Below, piece by piece: positions 10,784 to 22,517 of a stretch of DNA of 64,000 nt. Every line of letters begins with the position of its first letter. The stretch's first letter is position 1. Below the pieces are notes generated by a model, which worked only from the letters and a program-made list of their open reading frames with translations, was not told the origin of the DNA and searched no databases. Source of the DNA: Plumapathes pennacea (taxonomy: Eukaryota > Cnidaria > Anthozoa > Antipatharia > Myriopathidae); NCBI GenBank assembly GCA_964036295.1, contig OZ038466.1, positions 14,976,001 to 15,040,000 of the forward strand. The letters run 5' to 3'. The position numbers were made by a program, and so were the translations under genes.

Positions 10784-11173
10784 TTGTTTGATCCTCTTGT
10801 TTTGGTTTTGGCTTCTCGACTGGAGTTACTTGATTAGTCTCAACAGGCCTTTTTACAGCCATTTCATGTTTAGCATCTACGGCGGTTTTCGGTGGGTAAA
10901 AAATCTGTAACCATGATATATCACTAAACAAGAACTTCGGCTGTCATTTGTAATCCATTAGTCACGTCTAAAAAACTCAAAGGGTTAACACTTTCTTTAT
11001 CCTTATCCTGACTCTTTTTTAACGCCTCTCTTGCTTCCTTGTTCTTTTTAGCCAAGGCTTTACCAGCGGCGACTTTCTTTGGATCTTTTTTCTTCTCAGG
11101 TTTATTTTCGAGATCGGTTGGGGACACTTGTTATTTGATCTTTATTTTCTGAATTATTTGTTGATTCTGACAT
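10784..11173 (-). pseudogene. Basic AAGK-type virion protein (broken)
   Basis: An ATG at 11173 begins MSESTNNSENKDQIT, then the frame shifts. The next frame contains KKDPKKVAAGKALAKKNKEA and stops at 10924, and the same frame then continues with FYPPKTAVDAKHEMAV to about 10784. The 'DP.+VAAGK.LAe.N+..re' segment is a signature I recall from a small Polinton protein usually followed by a membrane helix, which is lost here. Two breaks. Confidence 0.55.
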
Positions 11174-11206
11174 TATTTATGTAATCGCTAGCAAATTCTT
11201 AAATCA

Positions 11207-11234
11207 TGTTAGCAGTTTCAACAAAATGCTAACA
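11207..11234. terminator. Intergenic hairpin, 8-bp stem
   Basis: TGTTAGCA ... TGCTAACA with a 12-base loop, just downstream of the minus-strand gene ending at 11250. Fits the pattern of hairpins at gene junctions in this element. Confidence 0.45.
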
Positions 11235-11249
11235 AAAACGAATTACACT

Positions 11250-11816
11250 TTATTTTTTCTCATCTTCAACATTTGTTGTTGACTCATCTTTTGTAAATAC
11301 AACAAGTTTTGCAATATCCAAGCTAACTTTCAGAGAAGCTACGACGTCTCCATATTCCTCAGAAACATTTGATACATACCTACCAAATCTTCTTCCTAAT
11401 TGTTTATTATTCAACAAATCTTTCTTCAAAGACTCTTCGTCGTCAAAAGTAAGTAAATACGAAAGTCCCTTAACAATTCCTTCAACAGCTATTCCCATTC
11501 CATCTTTCATTAACTCTTGTCCGGATTTTTCTTCATAAACTTTCAATAAACATTCCAAATCAGAATCCTTTATCTTTCTAATATCAACTGCACTTATGTT
11601 TTCTCCTACATATTTTTCCAAACCAACCGTCATGGCAACTGACGCAAGAATATCTTTTTTCCTTGATATTTCACTTCGTACCTCTGGATCTATTTCAGCT
11701 TCCTTTTGTGATTCTTTCTTTTTACTTTGTCTTGGTTTTCTTTTTACCTTATGTTTTCGTTCTTCTTTCGTTTCGTTATCTTCAAGATTAACGTAATCGT
11801 TTACAGTTTCTGACAA
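11250..11816 (-). pseudogene. Adintovirus conserved protein, 188 codons, start codon lost
   Basis: Open frame of 188 codons with a Lys/Arg-rich N-terminus (residues ~18-40), then helical segments including LGLEKYVGEN-like and LLKVYEEKSGQELMKDGMG. The layout (basic N-tail, 'l..lY..yE...G..M...lG', then a second helical block) matches a conserved Polinton protein of unknown function. The frame starts with TTG at 11814-11816 immediately after an in-frame stop, and there is no nearby ATG, so the original ATG was probably lost. A hairpin (11808-11829) spans this start. Confidence 0.5.
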
Positions 11817-11829
11817 TTATTTGTCAGAA
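11808..11829. terminator. Intergenic hairpin, 9-bp stem over a start codon
   Basis: TTCTGACAA, loop TTAT, TTGTCAGAA. It lies between the ATPase remnant (ends 11837) and the 188-codon frame whose start it covers. Confidence 0.5.
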
Positions 11830-11836
11830 CAAAATC

Positions 11837-12380
11837 TTAAGTTGTTTGTGGAATTTCAATATGATATGAAAATGGATGGCGAAGAGAAAAACAAATCCTC
11901 GAGTGTTTTTCATTTTTTAGTATTTCACAAATAGTTTTCTTTTCATTATCATCAATTTCAGAGCCAAACTTTTTGAAAAGTAAATCTGTTCCATCAGATT
12001 CTGCATTATGAAATGCAATAACAAAACCAAGATTTTCTCTGAATGGTTTTGCAATACTAGTCAATTGTTGAGTTAAAACCCAAACAGAAATTCCAATATG
12101 TCGTCCACTAAAAGCGAGATCGATGAGTTTACTGCTTCTATCTACTGCTAATATCTTCAGATTTACTCGCGTTTGGCATCATAACGAAAAAGCATTCGTC
12201 AAGATTAGCAAACCCCTCATAAGTTTTGTTAGTGACGAACGTTCGGCAAATCAAGACGATAAAGTCAAAGACATGTCTAGAAGAACCTCTCAAAGGATCA
12301 ACCAAGTATTGTGTTTTTCCGCAATTAGTCGGTCCAGTAATCAAACAATGAAATGGTACTTTTGATTTCATATTTTCCAT
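11837..12380 (-). pseudogene. FtsK/HerA-type genome-packaging ATPase (broken)
   Basis: The ATG at 12380 opens a frame with Walker A GPTNCGKT at residues ~16-23 and downstream helices, ending at 12138. A second frame, readable from about 12135, carries LIDLAFSGRHIGISVWVLTQQ, a hallmark of Polinton packaging ATPases, and continues to 11837. The Walker B aspartates expected just before that segment are not found in any frame, so a small deletion accompanies the frameshift. In intact relatives this enzyme pumps DNA into capsids. The neighbouring MCP fits. Confidence 0.8.
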
Positions 12381-12395
12381 TTTGGATATGAAATC
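12364..12395. terminator. Intergenic hairpin, 10-bp stem
   Basis: GATTTCATAT, 12-base loop, ATATGAAATC: a perfect stem that spans the ATPase start codon and lies just downstream of the MCP gene. Confidence 0.55.
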
Positions 12396-12409
12396 ATATA
12401 TTTTTAAGT

Positions 12410-13667
12410 CTAGGAATCTAAAGAGGATGGTTGAGTTCTCACGTCTTTTACTATTCCATCACTAACAAAAACTGCTGCATCAGATACAACAAAGACGTGA
12501 CAATCAACGGTTACGCCTAAAATACCGGCTAAGTCAACAACTAATCTAACGCCATCATGTGATCTTCCTACCACAATTCCATCACCATGAAGGTTATTAT
12601 CTGGTGTTGATCTTAAATCAACCCACAAAGCAAATTTGTCGTTATGAAAGTCTATTTCCTTGAAATGATTCTCAACATAATGATTCTCAACATAATCAAA
12701 CCTTTTCAAAATCATTGGCCAAACATCCTCTCGTAAAATTCCATCTGAAAATAACTTGTGTGGAACACCATTGATAGATACTTTAACAGAATTAACGAGA
12801 GGATTAACAAACTCCTCGGCGTCCCTCTCACCTGAATCAAATTCCTTCAAAAAGAACAGCATGATTCCTTTCATACAACTTCTTGGTGTAGTTATATGAA
12901 GATTAATAGTAGATCCAGAATTAATGTTAATCTTTGATAGTCTTTTGAAATAATGAACATCCTCATAATAGAAAGTTCTTCCGTTTTGATAAGCGTTGCT
13001 AGCAATTGTGGCTAAATTTTCGTCTTCAATAGTTGCATATTCCAATTGTATTTCTTTCAATTCATAAGCATGTCCTTTTGTATTTTCTGACGTTATTACT
13101 ATCGCAGAAACTGGAGGTAGTGTTATCTCAAATTTCAATTCTGATTTCAACCCACTTTGATGATAAACACCGTGATCATCTAAAACTGGATGAGATAAAG
13201 GAATGTGATATCTATTATCATAAGTAATGCTCGTTTGTTTCATGATCTTTGAATCACCAGATCCTTTCGCCATAGCCTTTCTTTTATCTTCACTCATTAC
13301 TCCTCTTTTTACATCTTCCTCACACATTAGCATGTCATGGTACCCATGAAAAATGTCATATCTGTCTGTGTCACAAAGAGTTTTTCCACCAAATGTAATT
13401 TTCATGTGCTTTACTAAGTTTCTTGATACATTTTGAACAAGACGGTTATCAGCATCCCCTTTTTCTACATCAATCTTGAACCTCAAAAAACAGGCTTTTA
13501 GGAACAAATACCATATTTTTATTTAACTTTGGCACGTCAACATAAATCGTTTCCCTTGACTTAGCAGATGATGGTGTGAAAGTTGTTCTATGAATTGTTC
13601 TCTCTGCTTTCATTGCCCTCGACAATTTCGGTTTTCTAGTTGGATTAAGTGTTTCTGCAACTGACAT
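12410..13667 (-). pseudogene. Double jelly-roll major capsid protein (frameshifted)
   Basis: N-terminal part from ATG at 13667 (MSVAETLNPTRKP) runs in one frame to about 13470 and includes VPKLNKNMVFVPKSL; the rest continues in another frame from about 13507 to 12410 with VQNVSRNLVKHMKITFGGK and TTPRSCMKGIMLFFL. The '..VPKL....VP.sl.L.F....' opening and 'vqNv.r.LV..l.i.fgGk' strand match the adintovirus/Polinton MCP. The break lies at about 13490. The protein is close to the short end for the family (about 410 residues in total). It forms the hexameric capsomers in relatives. Its MCP type differs from the two capsid paralogs in element 2. Confidence 0.78.
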
Positions 13668-13696
13668 ATTTTAAAGTCACAAAACTAAATCTTTAA

Positions 13697-14599
13697 ATGA
13701 AAAAGTTGGAAAAGATTTATCACTCTTCAAAAGGATATTGGAAGGGTTTATCCGCAATTAAAAAACTTTCTTTAGAAGCTGGAGTTACTAATGAAGAAGC
13801 TAAAAAGTGGTTATTAAAACAGGCGCTTTGGCAAATTTATCTTCCACCACCAAATTATGTTCCAAGACCACATTGGATTATTTTCTGAACCAAACGAAAT
13901 TCATCAAGCAGATCTCTTATTTCTTCCACACGACAAAGTTGGAAGAAAACCTCTGTCAAACGCTTTCAAGAAAATTTACTCAAGAAAGTTAAAATGGCCA
14001 AAAACTTTGATTGTTGATCCAGGAAGAGAGTTTATGGGATCTACAACGGTTCTTATGAATGAAAAGAAAGTAGTTATCAAACGATCAGAAACTGCTAATC
14101 ACAGAGCACAAGCATTCGTCGAGAGAGCGAACAAAACATTGGGAGAGAAAATATTCAGTCAACAACACGCTGACGAAATGTTAACCGAAGGCAGATCAAC
14201 AAAGTGGGTGAATAGATTACCAAATATCGTGGGAAATATCAACAACAATGTCACTCGACTGACTGGTAAGAAAGCAGTTAATGCTTATCGTGAGAAAAAT
14301 GATAAACAAAAAGTTAAGAATTATTCACGACCTGTTGGGTTAATGAAAAAAAGCTTGATCCCGGTGAAAAAGTTAGATATTTACTTTCTCCTGGTGAGGA
14401 AGAAGGAGGAAGTGCGAGAAGAGCTACTGATCCCATATGGAGTACGAAAGTGTTTGAGTTGAAAAAATCCATAATATCTAAAAATCAACCAGTTTTGTAT
14501 TATTTAGTTGATGGGCCAAAAAGAGGATTCGTCAGAGAAGAATTACAAATTGTGCCAGAAGATACAGAATTACCGCCAAAATTCGTATTGAGACAATAA
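13697..14599 (+). pseudogene. Polinton integrase (broken, three frames)
   Basis: Frame one (13697 to ~13860) gives the N-terminal helical domain (MKKLEKIYHSSKGYWKGL). Frame two (~13860-14462) gives the DDE core: EIHQADLLFLPHD (first Asp), LIVDPGREFMG (second Asp) and AFVERANKTLGE (Glu). Between PHDKVGRK and NAFKKIY about 35 residues usually present in the fold are missing. Frame three (~14390-14599) holds the C-terminal SH3-like part (GPKRGFVREELQIVPED). Intact relatives insert the element with 6-bp duplications. It is divergently placed to the MCP with a ~30-bp gap. Confidence 0.82.
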
Positions 14600-14767
14600 A
14601 TATATTTCACCAGCTTTTTGCTAAATTTTTAAAATAAACTTACTTCTTTTTTTGCAATCTTATACTTTGTCGCCAAACTTTTCATCACCAATTTTTTATC
14701 AAATGTTTCATAATCAACTTTTTCATTAACCTTTTCATCTATTTCTTCATCAACTTTTTCATTTATT
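14600..14767. other. Convergent spacer between integrase and PolB remnants
   Basis: AT-rich. On the minus strand it reads as a low-complexity Asn/Glu/Lys/Val repeat out of frame with the PolB end; I do not regard it as a gene. Confidence 0.4.
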
Positions 14768-17700
14768 TCATTTATTTTTGTAATGACCAAGAACTAAAGT
14801 TTCTATCCCGTTTGGTAATATGTGCCTCTTATCATCATCGGCAGAAAGTGCAATTTTATTAACTCTTTGGGAAAATAAATTATGATTGTAAGAACGTATT
14901 CTACCCATCTCTCTCATTTGCTGTTTTCTTGAAAATAGCACTTCTTTCATATGATTCATTCCAATTGTTTTCTTGACTACTTCCTTATTAACTCCTTTAC
15001 ACTTGATATGGTCTTTCAATGACTCAAAATTCTGTAAAGATATTCCTATACAACTTTGCTCTCAAACCAACAAACTCAGAAATTTCAACACCATTCGTCT
15101 CATCCTTAAACATTCCGAAAACTTTTTTGTTCAAACCAAATGGAATACCACTCGAATGATCTTTTGGAATCTCACTAGTATCAAAATGCGTTTTCACGTC
15201 GGGCGTAATATCTTTATAGAAATCCTCTGTTTCAATTTCATAAGTAAGTGAATCTGTGTCGGTGAATAGAAGCCTTGCTTGTTCGCCGTATTTTTTCTTG
15301 ATATAACCATAGTGAAAATTGTACATGATCAATTTACTAAGGTCAAGAATGGCCATTCCAAGGTAAATGGGCTTATTATAATAAGTCTTAGTTTTCCCCA
15401 TGTGAACAGCTACCAAGTTTTCACTAAACACTTTCCTGCCTCGATAATTTGACTTTTTAACTAATCCAGAAAATTGTGATTCATTAGTTATAAGTTTAAT
15501 ATTTACTCGATTTCTAATATTTTCCATCGGTTTTCCAAAAGGAGAATTATTCATAAGTTTATAAAAGTTTTTCTCAAACTTAGTCTTCCCAGCCATTCTC
15601 ATCTTCGTATTAAATGAGATGTAATCTTTCATAAAATCTTTTTCATCAAAGGTAATCATTCTGTGAATCTTTCTTACCTTCAATCCCATCTTCACGTAGT
15701 ATTTCAATAATTCATGATGTAGTACATATTTCTCCTTGTCGTAAAAAGTGGAAACTAACTTTTCCACTTTGTTAATTTTTCTCCTCTCCGGTGCTAATGG
15801 ATAATCATTATGAAGATCATGTAACTATTTTGGGTATACCAAGTCAACCTCAAGAATTGATGGTGGTATTTTCTTTAAAGATTTACCTTTTCGAATAATA
15901 TTGTTCAACTCATCTAGTAATCCATTAGGTGCCCATTTAAAGTTTGAATAAGGCATCTTTTTCGACATGGCTAATTCATAAATATTATTCGCATCCAAGT
16001 ATTTAATAAACTTATCTTTCGAATTCTTGTCATGGTGATTCATGTATTTGTTATTCGCCTTCGAATACCTTCCAGTAATCATTGATACTCCACCTCTTCC
16101 TCTCTCAAACATCATAAACATATCATAATCTTTTAGTAATTCTGGTTCGGCGGAAGTCATCTTGAAAAACGCATCCCAAGTTAACCCAGGAGACGTGAAA
16201 TAATGGGCCGGATCAAGACCATAAGCTTTCAAACAAACGCCTCTGAATTTTTCAAACACGTCAGCTAGTAATAAAACATCAGTTTGTAAATAGAGATCAT
16301 GATACTCTCTAAAATTTTTCATATTGAAAGTTTTCCAAACATTTTTTGAGTGTTCATAATATTCTCTCGAAATATCTTTTTCACTGAATATTGAATAAAA
16401 CATCTCAATTGGAGGCAACTCTTTTTCTTTGAATCTTTCGAAAGAGTTAAAATAACCGTAAGGAAATACACCTTTCCTTTTTAAAAGATTCAACTTTTCG
16501 TCTTTAAAAAATTGTGATGTTATTTTAAAATCTTCATCTTCAAGTGTCTCAACCATTTTGTCTAGACTACTCAATAAAAATTTATAACTATCAATAAACC
16601 TTGCTTGCATATTTATTGGCCTCATTTCTACTGAACCATCAACATTTATCATTGGTTTTTACAAATTTAGTGAAAGAAATATATTTCTCTTCATTAAGTG
16701 GAATACAATTGACTCTCTCTCCATCTTTTGCTAATTCTTTTATAAACAAGTGTGCATCATAATTTTTTAGATTGTGAAAAATTATAGGAACTGAATTTTG
16801 TGTTCTGACTTTCAAATTACATTTAGAATGCGCTGCTCCTCTAAACTTTCCTGTCAAATGACAATGATCTCTAACTTTATTCTTTGTTAAACTCGTGTTA
16901 TCAAATTCGCCCTCTGAACCTTCACAAATATGAAAAACATTTTGAGAATGATACAATTCTTTTTCTTTCTCACCAAAAAGCATCTTCTTTGGGTTTTTCA
17001 AATATTTTTCATCTCTCTTATCTCATCATCAATCATAGAATTAAACTTTTCAACAATATTTTTAGATTCTTGTTTTGAGTAAACTACTTGTTTTGGTTTC
17101 ATAAGACTTTCATCAAAACAAACAATCGTGTATGAAAATCCACTAGAAATATGTTCTTAAATGTTTGTAGTAAAAGATTTCTTATCTAATTTTGATTTTG
17201 ACGTCTCATCTTTATTTTTCATTCCAAGTTTTAACAATCTTTGTTTTGTTTCTTTACTCATCTTAGAATCATCGTCTACGATCATTTTGTTAATAGTTAA
17301 TATTTGTTAATAATGTTAAATCAGCATAAATTACAAAAGGAACTTTTAATTTCTTATAATGGTTCTTAAACTTACAAACATTTTCATAAGTTGGCATTAT
17401 GGCCGCTGATCCTTCATTGAAAAACAAACAGTCTTATTTTCTTCGAAATATTTATCATAAAAATGATTGAAACAATTCCTACAAACATTCACCTTATTTT
17501 TGTTTTTCGTATATTGACTTTTCAATGATCTTGACAATGAATTTATAACACAATAATGTCCTTCATGAAGTAACAAATCTATTACTTTATCGACGGGTTC
17601 TTCGGGTGGAAAAAATCCTCCCCTCTTTCGTTGACAATCATCATATCCAACTATACAAATCTTATGACCTGGATTATGTTTCTCAAAAATCGATGGCCCT

Positions 17701-18722
17701 TTCTTAATATCGACAGGAAAAGTAATGCCCTCCCAATCGAAATATTTAACTTTCTCTCTCAACGTTAAATCTATCCTTTCTGATTTTTTTCCTTTGGGTT
17801 AAGTGACCTTAAAATAGACCACTTAAAACAATCATCATCATTATTTTTCATGTTAATTACTGCCTTCTTTTAATTATCCTTTCAGGAAGATCTTTGTATG
17901 TTTCCCCAGATATTGGTGTAAAATCATCAACTTCAATAGTTAAATATATATTCAACTTTTCCAAAAACCCAACCAGATCCAAGATTAACAAATTCCTCTG
18001 ATTTTCCCAACAAAGATTGTGAAATTATCTCGTAAAATTCCTCAATATCAGTGCTTTCATAAATTTCCTTAATTTCACTTTTATGATGATAAATCGATTC
18101 TTCTAAAAACTTTTGATCTTTAAACATCTTATAGGCACATGACAACACAAACCTAACCTTTAATAGTTTTCTCAATCCTTGAATTTTTTCAATTATCCTT
18201 CGTTTATTTTCTTTACAAAATTATGGAATATCCATATGTTTGCTTGCCCCTAATCATAATATTTTTAATCTTCCCTCTAAAATACTCTTTCACTTCTGAC
18301 CCTGGTTGTTTTTCTTGTTCATTAGACTTTGGCTTTGCTGATAATTCTTCTGTCTTAACATAACTTAATAACTTCTTTGCCCTATCCTTAACTTTGCCTT
18401 CTGGAATTATATTAATAAGTCCTTAATCAACTCTCCTTAAATTCTTTACAAACCAATCCAACCAACTTTCTTCTTTTCTTGGTTTTGGTATTGGTTCATC
18501 AATCTCATTAAATAAAATATTTCTAGCCTTAGGAATGGGCCTAACTCCTTCAGGAAAAATAGTCCTCGGCTTAGGTACTGGCCTTGGCCTCGGCTTATCA
18601 ATCTTTCCTTGACTTTGCGCTCTTGAAATTGCCTCCAAAAGATCTGTCTTGTTCATCTTCCATCTGCCCTTAATATCCAACTCCTTTGCAATTCCTTTTC
18701 TTAGCTCGTTTAAGGTAGACAT
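14768..18722 (-). pseudogene. Protein-primed DNA polymerase B (broken)
   Basis: Family-B polymerase of the Polinton type read in pieces. 18722-18423: SAP-like domain and Pro/Arg linker, ending WLDWFVKNLRRVD. 18175-17933: GSGWVFGKVEYI. 17762-17397: FDWEGITFPVDIKKGPSIFEKHNPG. 17001-16639: VRDHCHLTGKFRGAAHSKCNL and FHNLKNYDAHLFIKEL. 16652-15825: LYLQTDVLLLADVFEKFR, LDPAHYFTSPGLTWDAF and LDANNIYELAMSKKMPYSNF (motif A). 15767-15024: MNNSPFGKPMENIRNR (motif B) and LLFTDTDSLTYEI (motif C). 15019-14768: C-terminal tail, DDKRHILPNGIETLVLGHY. Gaps at 17002-17396, 17763-17932 and 18176-18422 are decayed. The start lies in the right TIR, so the TIR promoter drove it. Multiple stops and shifts make it inactive. 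Confidence 0.88.
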
Positions 18723-18844
18723 ACTTTTAACTTACCTATCGAGTCCTTAAGTCATTTTATTAAAATCAATTTATTTTACTACACACCATGAGGTGAGGTG
18801 AGGTGGGGTGGGGTGTGAGCTAGAAGCCTTACTTTGCTACTACT
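18534..18844 (-). repeat. Element 1 right terminal inverted repeat
   Basis: Inverted partner of 5867-6177; differs by a few substitutions, including CCCAC versus TTCAT in the outer third and codon changes S/N and V/L. It carries the promoter and first 63 codons of PolB. Confidence 0.9.
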
Positions 18845-18967
18845 ACGGCCATTCTCAAAGCTTCCGCGGTGAACGCGAGCCAAAATCGTTCACGAAAATC
18901 CAGTTTATCCGTGCATATTCCACAGAGCCAAATGGTGTTGAATTTGGATGGGATGCAGTTAACTTTT
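18845..18967 (+). repeat. Host repeat family R, copy B (right part)
   Basis: Starts with the second ACGGC target duplication and continues CATTCTCAAAGCTTCCGCGG, as in copies A and C; similarity stops near 18967. Confidence 0.75.
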
Positions 18968-19329
18968 ACACACAAGTAACGAGCAATTCACTGGCCACAT
19001 TTCGAGTTCTTTAGCGAAGTCAATTACGTCATCTCCCAGCACGTGATAATATGAACCAATCACCGTGTGCCCATTCTCGACCGACAAAAAGGAAAAACAT
19101 AAATAAAAATTTGCGTTTTTAAGCTCGCTTGGGCCCCAGGCCCCTGCGAGCAAAAAGCCAGGGTGGTTGTGAACAAGTTGAACTGGTCGGCAAGTGGTCT
19201 GTAACGTGGTCAGTAACGTGGTCGGTAAGCAATCGGTATGTGGCCGGTAAGATTTATGTGCTCGGTAAGTGGTCGGTAGAGTGAAACGTTTGGTCGGTAA
19301 GTGGTCGTTAGCGTTTTTCATCTCGGATA
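18968..19329. other. Host spacer
   Basis: Contains a short GGTCGGTAAGTGGTCGGTA-like degenerate tandem repeat (about 19180-19300). No gene seen. Confidence 0.4.
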
Positions 19330-19800
19330 ACGTTTATTTGAAACGCTAAATGAATTATTCAATCTGAATATTCAAAGGAAATCTAAAACAAAGCGTACTG
19401 TTTACAACTTCAAGAAAGCAAATTGGCCTGGCCTAAGAGAACTGCTCGAGCACACCCCCTGGGACATGTGCTTTGTTCCTAACGATGTCGACGAGTCGCT
19501 TAGTATTTGGTGTGACTTGTTTATCTCAGCTGTAAATGAGCATGTTCCAAAATGTACAAAGAGGTATGTGGGCGATCATCCCTGGATTGACGCAGAGCTT
19601 TTGATGCTCATCAAAAAGAAAAACAGTCAAAGAAAGAAAGCACTAAAGTCGAAATCTCCTATTGACTTTGAGAAATACAAACTACTCAGGCGGAAGACCA
19701 AGCAAATGATCTCAAAGAAAAAGAAAGACCAAGCTAACAAACTAAGAGATTCTGTGATAGAAAACCCAAAGCGTTTTGGGTCGTTTATAAAAACTTCGAC
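19330..19800 (+). pseudogene. LINE fragment (linker between endonuclease and RT)
   Basis: A frame reads YNFKKANWPGLRELLEHTPW, then PKCTKRYVGDHPWIDAELL and a Lys-rich helix ending NPKRFGSFIK. This is the segment between endonuclease and reverse transcriptase of CR1/L2-type LINEs. Both neighbouring domains are missing; it is cut by the microsatellite and the opposite-strand LINE that follow. Confidence 0.65.

Positions 19801-19880
<80 letters not shown>
19801..19880. repeat. (AAT)n microsatellite
   Basis: About 80 bp of uninterrupted AAT repeats. It abuts the 3' end of the minus-strand LINE and is probably its 3' tail. Confidence 0.9.
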
Positions 19881-19882
<2 letters not shown>

Positions 19883-22517
19883 TTATTTATGTGTCGAGAT
19901 TCGTATAATTGAAGGAAACATTCCTTCTACTAATTGGGGACACCTAGTTAAAATACCAATTCAAGTAGTATGAAGTATGAAATCTAAGACCTAAACCTAG
20001 GGTTCACACACCTAGCTAAATTTACTAAGTCTAAAATCCTATCTATGTATGACTACATTTTAAATATAAAAAAAAACTTGCAACTATATATGTCGTTGTA
20101 GTATATCTACGTCGAACTTAGAGTGCAGTTCGTGCATATGTCCTTTAGCAGTTGTGCTAGGTCTAGTTCCCTTACTCGATTTCGAAAGTTTTTAATTGTT
20201 GGGATTGTTCTGAGAGACGCACTTAGCTTGGACCACAGCAGGGGTCACAAGTACCGAATGCTATGTTTTCCGTAACGAACGGTGTCGTATCGTGGGATGA
20301 CGAAATCAGCGTTCCTTAAATTGTATTGATTGTTGGGGCGTTTGAACAAGTCCTGAATGTATGCGGGGCACAGGTTGTTCTTGACTTTGAACATAATGAT
20401 GGTAATATCTTGTAGCCTTCTGTTCTCCAGGGTGGTAGACCAGCAATCTTCAGGAGTACATTGTAGTCCTTGTCCTTGTTTCGGTATATGGCCCGTAGAG
20501 CTCTCTCTTGTATCCTTTCTATCTTTCTAGTGTCGGATGCCTGGCAAAAGTGCCACACGGTGTGGAAGTAGGTGAGGTGTGGTAGAACTGCAGCTTTATA
20601 TAGCTGCAATTTAGCCTAGGTAGGAATCGTGTTTTGTAAACGCGTTAGGATGCCGACTTGCCTACTTCCTCTCCGGCATACATCAGCAATATGGGTCTTG
20701 AAGCGCTAAGAGTTTTAGTTCGTCAGAGTTCTTCACGTTTTGGCCTATTATTGTCACGTTTATATGCTTGTTACTGTTTGTAGGCCCCAGTGCCAATGCT
20801 TGGTATTTGTCGAAATTTCCTGTGAGTTGGTTTTCTTGGTACCATCGTGATATCATATCGCCATCGCTGTTTATTGTTGTTTCGGCCTCTTTTAGCGTGT
20901 CTTTGACCGTGTTGGTGGTCCTCGGCATACATTGTGAGGTCTGAGCTCCTTGTCTTGTAAGACTAATCCTTTTGGAAAATGTTCCATAGCAAAGGGCCAA
21001 ATGGCGAGCCTTGGGGACATCCTCTGTGCACCTCCGTCCAGTTGCTGGTTACAGGTCCAATCTTGACTCTGGCATAGCGACTTTTGAAGTATAATCTCAT
21101 GAGACTCAGCGCTTTCTCTGAAAATCCGTAAGCCCCTAACTTGCTAATTAGCAATGGTTGGTGGAGTGAATCAAAGGCCTTGCTCATATCGCAGGATAAG
21201 ACGCCGACATATTTTCTGCTATCCAGTGCTAGCTTCCAATTTTCCACAAGTTTCAATACGTTTGTTTCGCAACTGTGATGCGAACGATAGGCAGTGAGGT
21301 TTTGGCTCAGATGTGCGTCGAGATGTTTAGTGACTTGGGTACTAAGGAGTTTTTCAAATACCTTGTCAACTGTTGTTAGGACTGTTATTGGCCTGTAATT
21401 TTTGTCGATCAAGTGGTTGTCTCGCTTAAAGACAGGCGTCCAGTCACCTTTCTTCTAGTCCGAGGGCCAGAAACATTCTCTTATGCTTTGCATTGTATAT
21501 CTTGGTCAGTGGTGGGGCAAGTTCTTTTGCTGCAACTTGGAGGATCTTGGCATGGAGTCGATCGTGTCCCATGCTTTTGTGTGGATTCAGTCTCTTAAGC
21601 GCATCAGCAACGTCTGCCGTTGCTAGTTCCTTGAAGTCGAAACCGTTGTCTCTGTTGCTGTAATTGAGTTGTATGTCTCTTCTGCTTTCATGATGTCTGT
21701 AGTTAGCATCGTTATGACTTTTTGTACTCAGTCCACCAACATCATTTGCTATATTTGCGAAGTAGTTGGCAAAATGTTCAGCAATTTTCCTCTGATCTTT
21801 CACCACTGTACCATTTATGTTGAGATTGATCGTGTTGTCGTCATCTGTGTTTTTCTTTGCGTTCAGGAAAGGCTTGAATGTATTGTAGAACTCCCTTGGA
21901 TTTGTCTTGAGCGCGTCCGCTTTCTTTTCCCAGTATTGTTTAATTGCTTTCCTTCTCAGTCTGGTAGCCTCATTTCTCCACTTGTTCTTTAGTTTTCGAT
22001 TTTCCTCTGATCTGTCCTTCTCAAACCGTTTGGTAAATTTACGCTTAGCTCGTATGGCGTTTTTCCATTGTGTGTTCATGTATGGTGCATCTTTGGCCCT
22101 GACCCTCATTTTCTTCCAAGGAGCATGATGGTCTAATATGGTGTTCAGTAGGCAGTTCCAATAATGGTATCGGTCATCTATTGAGTCGAACATGTCTCCA
22201 ACGTGCCAGGGAGCTAACTGTAAGTCCTTCTTTAATTCATCCATGTTAGTGTTCTTGTAGTTTCTGTAATTTATAATTCTGCTTCTGCCTCTCGTAGCTT
22301 TGAATTTCACGATGCTGTAGACTAGCCTGTGATCACTCAGAGCAGGGTTGTAGACACTACTCTTGTTGGTATATTGGTGAGTATTACATCCAGCAGGGTA
22401 CTGGAGTGCGAGGTTATCCTTGTTGGTTCTGTTATGAGACATTGCAGTTCATGTGTGTCTTCTAAGTCAATCAACATCTTTCCTTCCCTGCTGTCAGACT
22501 CTAGCCTGTTTAGATTG
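19881..22517 (-). pseudogene. CR1/L2-like LINE, endonuclease and reverse transcriptase (broken)
   Basis: On the minus strand from 22517: end of the endonuclease (GKMLIDLEDTHELQCLI, then HSSTLLDVILTN), a frameshift into 22442-21444 with DHRLVYSIVKF and the linker, then RT at 21412-20963 (NYRPITVLTTVDKVFEKLL, LSCDMSKAFDSLHQPLL, GCPQGSPFGPLLWN), and the thumb/C-terminus at 20609-20316 (YKAAVLPHLTYFHTVWHFC). Several frameshifts separate the parts. The catalytic YxDD reads YAED in the frame after the GCPQGS motif, so the enzyme is inactive. Likely an old insertion tailed by the (AAT)n repeat. Confidence 0.82.

Larger units (their letters stand above)
5867..18844. mobile_element. Element 1: decayed Polinton/adintovirus insertion, ~13.0 kb
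   Basis: Bounded by ~311-bp TIRs starting AGTAGTAG and a 5-6 bp target duplication. It encodes the Polinton core set: protein-primed PolB, retroviral-type integrase, packaging ATPase, MCP, and several small membrane proteins of the adintovirus type. Most core genes are broken: PolB is spread over several frames with stops, the integrase over three frames with an internal loss, the MCP has a frameshift, and the ATPase has lost the Walker B region. The TIRs differ at several positions. All this fits an old, inactive copy. No protease or penton gene was recognised. Confidence 0.92.

Noticed and set aside
19801..19880. Poly-isoleucine protein segment
   Set aside because: Translation of the (AAT)n microsatellite.
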